A stretch of DNA of 7,864 nucleotides, taken from assembly GCA_030731635.1 (NCBI GenBank), contig JANQTR010000261.1, forward strand, positions 1 to 7,864, given 5' to 3'. Position numbers and translations under genes: made by a program. Positions 6,384-7,864 of this stretch are shown here, one piece after another; the stretch's first letter is position 1, and the number at the start of each line of letters is the position of its first letter. Origin of the DNA: Erythrobacter sp. GTDB lineage: Bacteria; Pseudomonadota; Alphaproteobacteria; Sphingomonadales; Sphingomonadaceae. The notes under the pieces are model-generated. The model was not told where the DNA came from and searched no databases. It was given only the letters and a program-made list of their open reading frames with translations.

Positions 6384-6917
6384 ATGAGCCGGGCCAAACG
6401 CACGCTTGACTGGGGTTTCCCGCGCTGGCGGGCCTATGGTTCCTCGCAAGAGGCGACCAATGTGCGCATCTGTGACCGCCACGGCTGCGAAGAGCCGGGC
6501 AATTGCCCCGCGCCCAAGGCCCCCAACAGCCGCGACCGCTGGTATTTCTGCCAGAAGCATGCGGCGGAATATAACTCTCGGTGGGACTATTTCGAAGGGC
6601 TGGAAAAGGCCGAAAAGGACGAGCGCGTCCGGGCCGAACAGCATGAAAGCGCAGGCTACGCCGAATCAGCGCATTATGGCTGGGCAGGTTCTGGCGATGG
6701 TAGCCGATCGTCTGACGAGATGCTCGCGCTTGAGGTGCTGGGGCTGGAGGCGGACGCGGATTTTGCCGCGATCAAGAAAGCCTACCGTAACCGCGCCAAG
6801 GAAGTGCACCCCGATGTGAAGCCCGGCGATGCTGAGGCGGCCAAGCAGTTTCAGGCGATCCAGGTCGCCTACGAAGTGTTGCGCGCCGCCGAAGAACGCC
6901 GCGAGTGGCGGGGGTAG
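6384..6917 (+). CDS. J-domain protein with Cys/His-rich N-terminal domain
   Basis: This 177-residue protein is probably a DnaJ-like co-chaperone that recruits and stimulates a DnaK-type Hsp70. The J domain is at the C-terminus (about 121-170). It begins EVLGLEADADFAAIKKAYR, has the essential HPD motif at residues 142-144, and continues AAKQFQAIQVAYEVLRAA. The N-terminal part has Cys30, Cys35, Cys41, Cys56 and His59 (C-x4-C, then FCQKH), a possible zinc site, followed by a charged linker (about 60-115). From memory, a C-terminal J domain behind such an N-terminal region recurs in alphaproteobacterial proteins of this size. ATG 6384 gives the natural N-terminus MSRAKRTLDWGFPRW, although no good ribosome binding site precedes it. 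The frame is open back to 6207, but that extension looks random. The client and partner are not evident. Confidence 0.85.
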   Translation: MSRAKRTLDWGFPRWRAYGSSQEATNVRICDRHGCEEPGNCPAPKAPNSRDRWYFCQKHAAEYNSRWDYFEGLEKAEKDERVRAEQHESAGYAESAHYGWAGSGDGSRSSDEMLALEVLGLEADADFAAIKKAYRNRAKEVHPDVKPGDAEAAKQFQAIQVAYEVLRAAEERREWRG

Positions 6918-6921
6918 GGCG

Positions 6922-7758
6922 TTAGTCGGGCTGCGGCCCGGCAAACCCTTTGCCTTGGGCATTGATTTGCGGATCGGGATTGTCGTTCCACCACGGCACA
7001 TCGGTCCACGGGCGCACATCAACTTCATGGCTCCAGCAATTGCGAGGCTGATGGGCGAGGTGCCAGTAAGTTTCGGCCAGCGCGGCGGGATCAATGATCC
7101 CCTCGCGCCCCTTGCCTGATTTGAACGCTTCATACTTGTCGCCCAAAAGCTTGCCGAGCGTATCGGGCGCGTCAACCGCGCCGTCGACCACCACATGTGC
7201 CACGTGGACGCCTTGGGGTGCGAATTCGGCGTTCAGGGTCTGGCACAGCATCCGACGTCCGCCCATTGCCGCAGCATGGCTGTGCTGTCCGGCATTGCCG
7301 CGCACAGCCGCCGTGGCCGAGGTGATCAATAGCGTGCCATGCGCGCCAGTCTTCGCCCGCTCCACCATCGCTGGAAACAACGCATGGGCCAGCCGGAACA
7401 CGCCATAGGTGCCCAGCCGCCAGCCGAGTTCAAAAATGCGGTGCGGTGTATCGGGCAAGGGGCGGTTGCCGATCTGCGCGCCGAGATTGTAGAGCGCGCC
7501 GTGGATTGGGCCGATGTCGCGTTCGGTGCGGGCGACCAGGTCTTCGATCGCGCCGTCCTCCGCCGCATTGAGCAGCGTGCCGCTGGCGCTGCCGCCAGCC
7601 GCTTCGATCTCCCCCACCAACCGCGCCAGCCCGGCCTCGTCCGAACGGCGCGCCATCACCGCATGATAGCCCCCTGCGGCAAAGCGCATTGCGGCATTGC
7701 CGCCAATCCCGGCGCCAGCGCCGATCACCAGGAACACAGGCTTGCGGCTGTCAGTCAT
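6922..7758 (-). CDS. Divergent short-chain dehydrogenase/reductase (SDR) lacking the usual Tyr and Lys
   Basis: This 278-residue Rossmann-fold protein belongs to the SDR superfamily, whose members are NAD(P)-dependent oxidoreductases. The N-terminal dinucleotide-binding motif is GAGAGIGG (residues 13-20). ARR at 36-38 sits near the end of the second strand, where basic residues often favour NADP. NLGA at 91-94 stands in place of the usual NNAG. The active-site serine fits Ser147 (TSATA). About 14 residues on, where YxxxK is expected, the sequence is HAAAM, so the Tyr and Lys positions are His161 and Met165. The C-terminal part has VVVDGAVDAPDTLGK and a Trp-rich end. ATG 7758 is preceded by GGAGAG (complement of 7765-7770). 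The gene converges on the J-domain gene with four bases between the stops. The substrate is unknown, and the protein may not be a classical dehydrogenase. Confidence 0.9.
   Translation of the reverse strand: MTDSRKPVFLVIGAGAGIGGNAAMRFAAGGYHAVMARRSDEAGLARLVGEIEAAGGSASGTLLNAAEDGAIEDLVARTERDIGPIHGALYNLGAQIGNRPLPDTPHRIFELGWRLGTYGVFRLAHALFPAMVERAKTGAHGTLLITSATAAVRGNAGQHSHAAAMGGRRMLCQTLNAEFAPQGVHVAHVVVDGAVDAPDTLGKLLGDKYEAFKSGKGREGIIDPAALAETYWHLAHQPRNCWSHEVDVRPWTDVPWWNDNPDPQINAQGKGFAGPQPD
6925..6942. terminator. Small UNCG-loop hairpin at the convergent gene junction
   Basis: CGGGC (6927-6931) pairs with GCCCG (6936-6940) around TGCG, a UNCG-type loop closed by C-G. One wobble and one more pair extend the stem to 6925 and 6942. 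It begins eight bases after the stop of the J-domain gene. It also lies in the last codons of the opposite SDR gene. It could end transcription of the J-domain gene, but no T-run follows in either direction. Confidence 0.35.
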
Positions 7759-7783
7759 AGCTTGCTCTCCATTGGGACGCAGG

Positions 7784-7864
7784 TCAGACCAGCGCCGCGA
7801 TCCCCCATACCACGCCGACTATCAGCACGATTCCTGCCACATCAAGCAGGGCGCCCGCCTGTAC
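7784..7864 (-). CDS. C-terminus of a membrane protein (5' end cut by window)
   Basis: The minus strand is open from the window edge to a TGA at 7786-7784 (26 codons). It encodes a strongly hydrophobic helix, LLDVAGIVLIVGVVWGIAAL, which would be the last membrane segment of a small integral membrane protein. Codon third positions fit the local bias. The stop is 25 bases upstream of the SDR start on the same strand, so the two are probably co-transcribed. Too little is visible to name a family. Confidence 0.55.
   Translation of the reverse strand, partial: VQAGALLDVAGIVLIVGVVWGIAALV

Overview
The window looks like ordinary core chromosome of a GC-rich alphaproteobacterium, most likely a sphingomonad (Sphingomonadales, perhaps Erythrobacteraceae-like). 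This rests on the strong G/C bias at third codon positions, the order hisF-hisE-HIT followed by ybgC-tolQRAB-pal, the style of the Tol and Pal proteins, and a palindrome between tolQ and tolR that resembles dispersed repeats I associate with sphingomonads. The taxonomic call is inference, because no rRNA or other marker is present.

Positions 1-1468 hold the end of a histidine biosynthesis cluster. HisF (5' end cut by the window) and HisE are followed by a HIT-family nucleotide phosphohydrolase whose ATG overlaps the hisE stop by one base. These three genes are probably co-transcribed. A 94-base gap (1469-1562) ends in an interrupted stem-loop that reaches almost to the next start codon.

Positions 1563-6042 hold a complete Tol-Pal envelope operon: ybgC, tolQ, tolR, tolA, tolB, pal. 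TolQ and TolR form the proton-driven inner-membrane motor. TolA spans the periplasm, TolB is the periplasmic beta-propeller, and Pal is the peptidoglycan-binding outer-membrane lipoprotein. Together they constrict the outer membrane at division and maintain its integrity. The genes overlap or are closely spaced except between tolQ and tolR, where a 94-base gap carries the palindrome. cpoB (ybgF), often the last gene of this operon, is not next to pal. A 10-bp hairpin with a GCAA loop follows pal.

Positions 6035-6220 (minus strand) hold a candidate small secreted protein, convergent with pal. Positions 6221-6383 are an intergenic region with a 9-bp direct repeat. Positions 6384-6917 encode a J-domain protein with a Cys/His-rich N-terminal domain. 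Convergent with it, on the minus strand (6922-7758), is a divergent short-chain dehydrogenase/reductase that lacks the usual catalytic Tyr and Lys. Upstream of that gene, and probably in the same transcript, is the last 26 codons of a membrane protein cut by the window end.

I found no tRNA, rRNA, CRISPR array, insertion sequence or phage gene, and no clear novel system. The points most worth a second look are the tolQ-tolR palindrome, the SDR with a substituted active site, the possible small secreted protein behind pal, and the direct repeat upstream of the J-domain gene.
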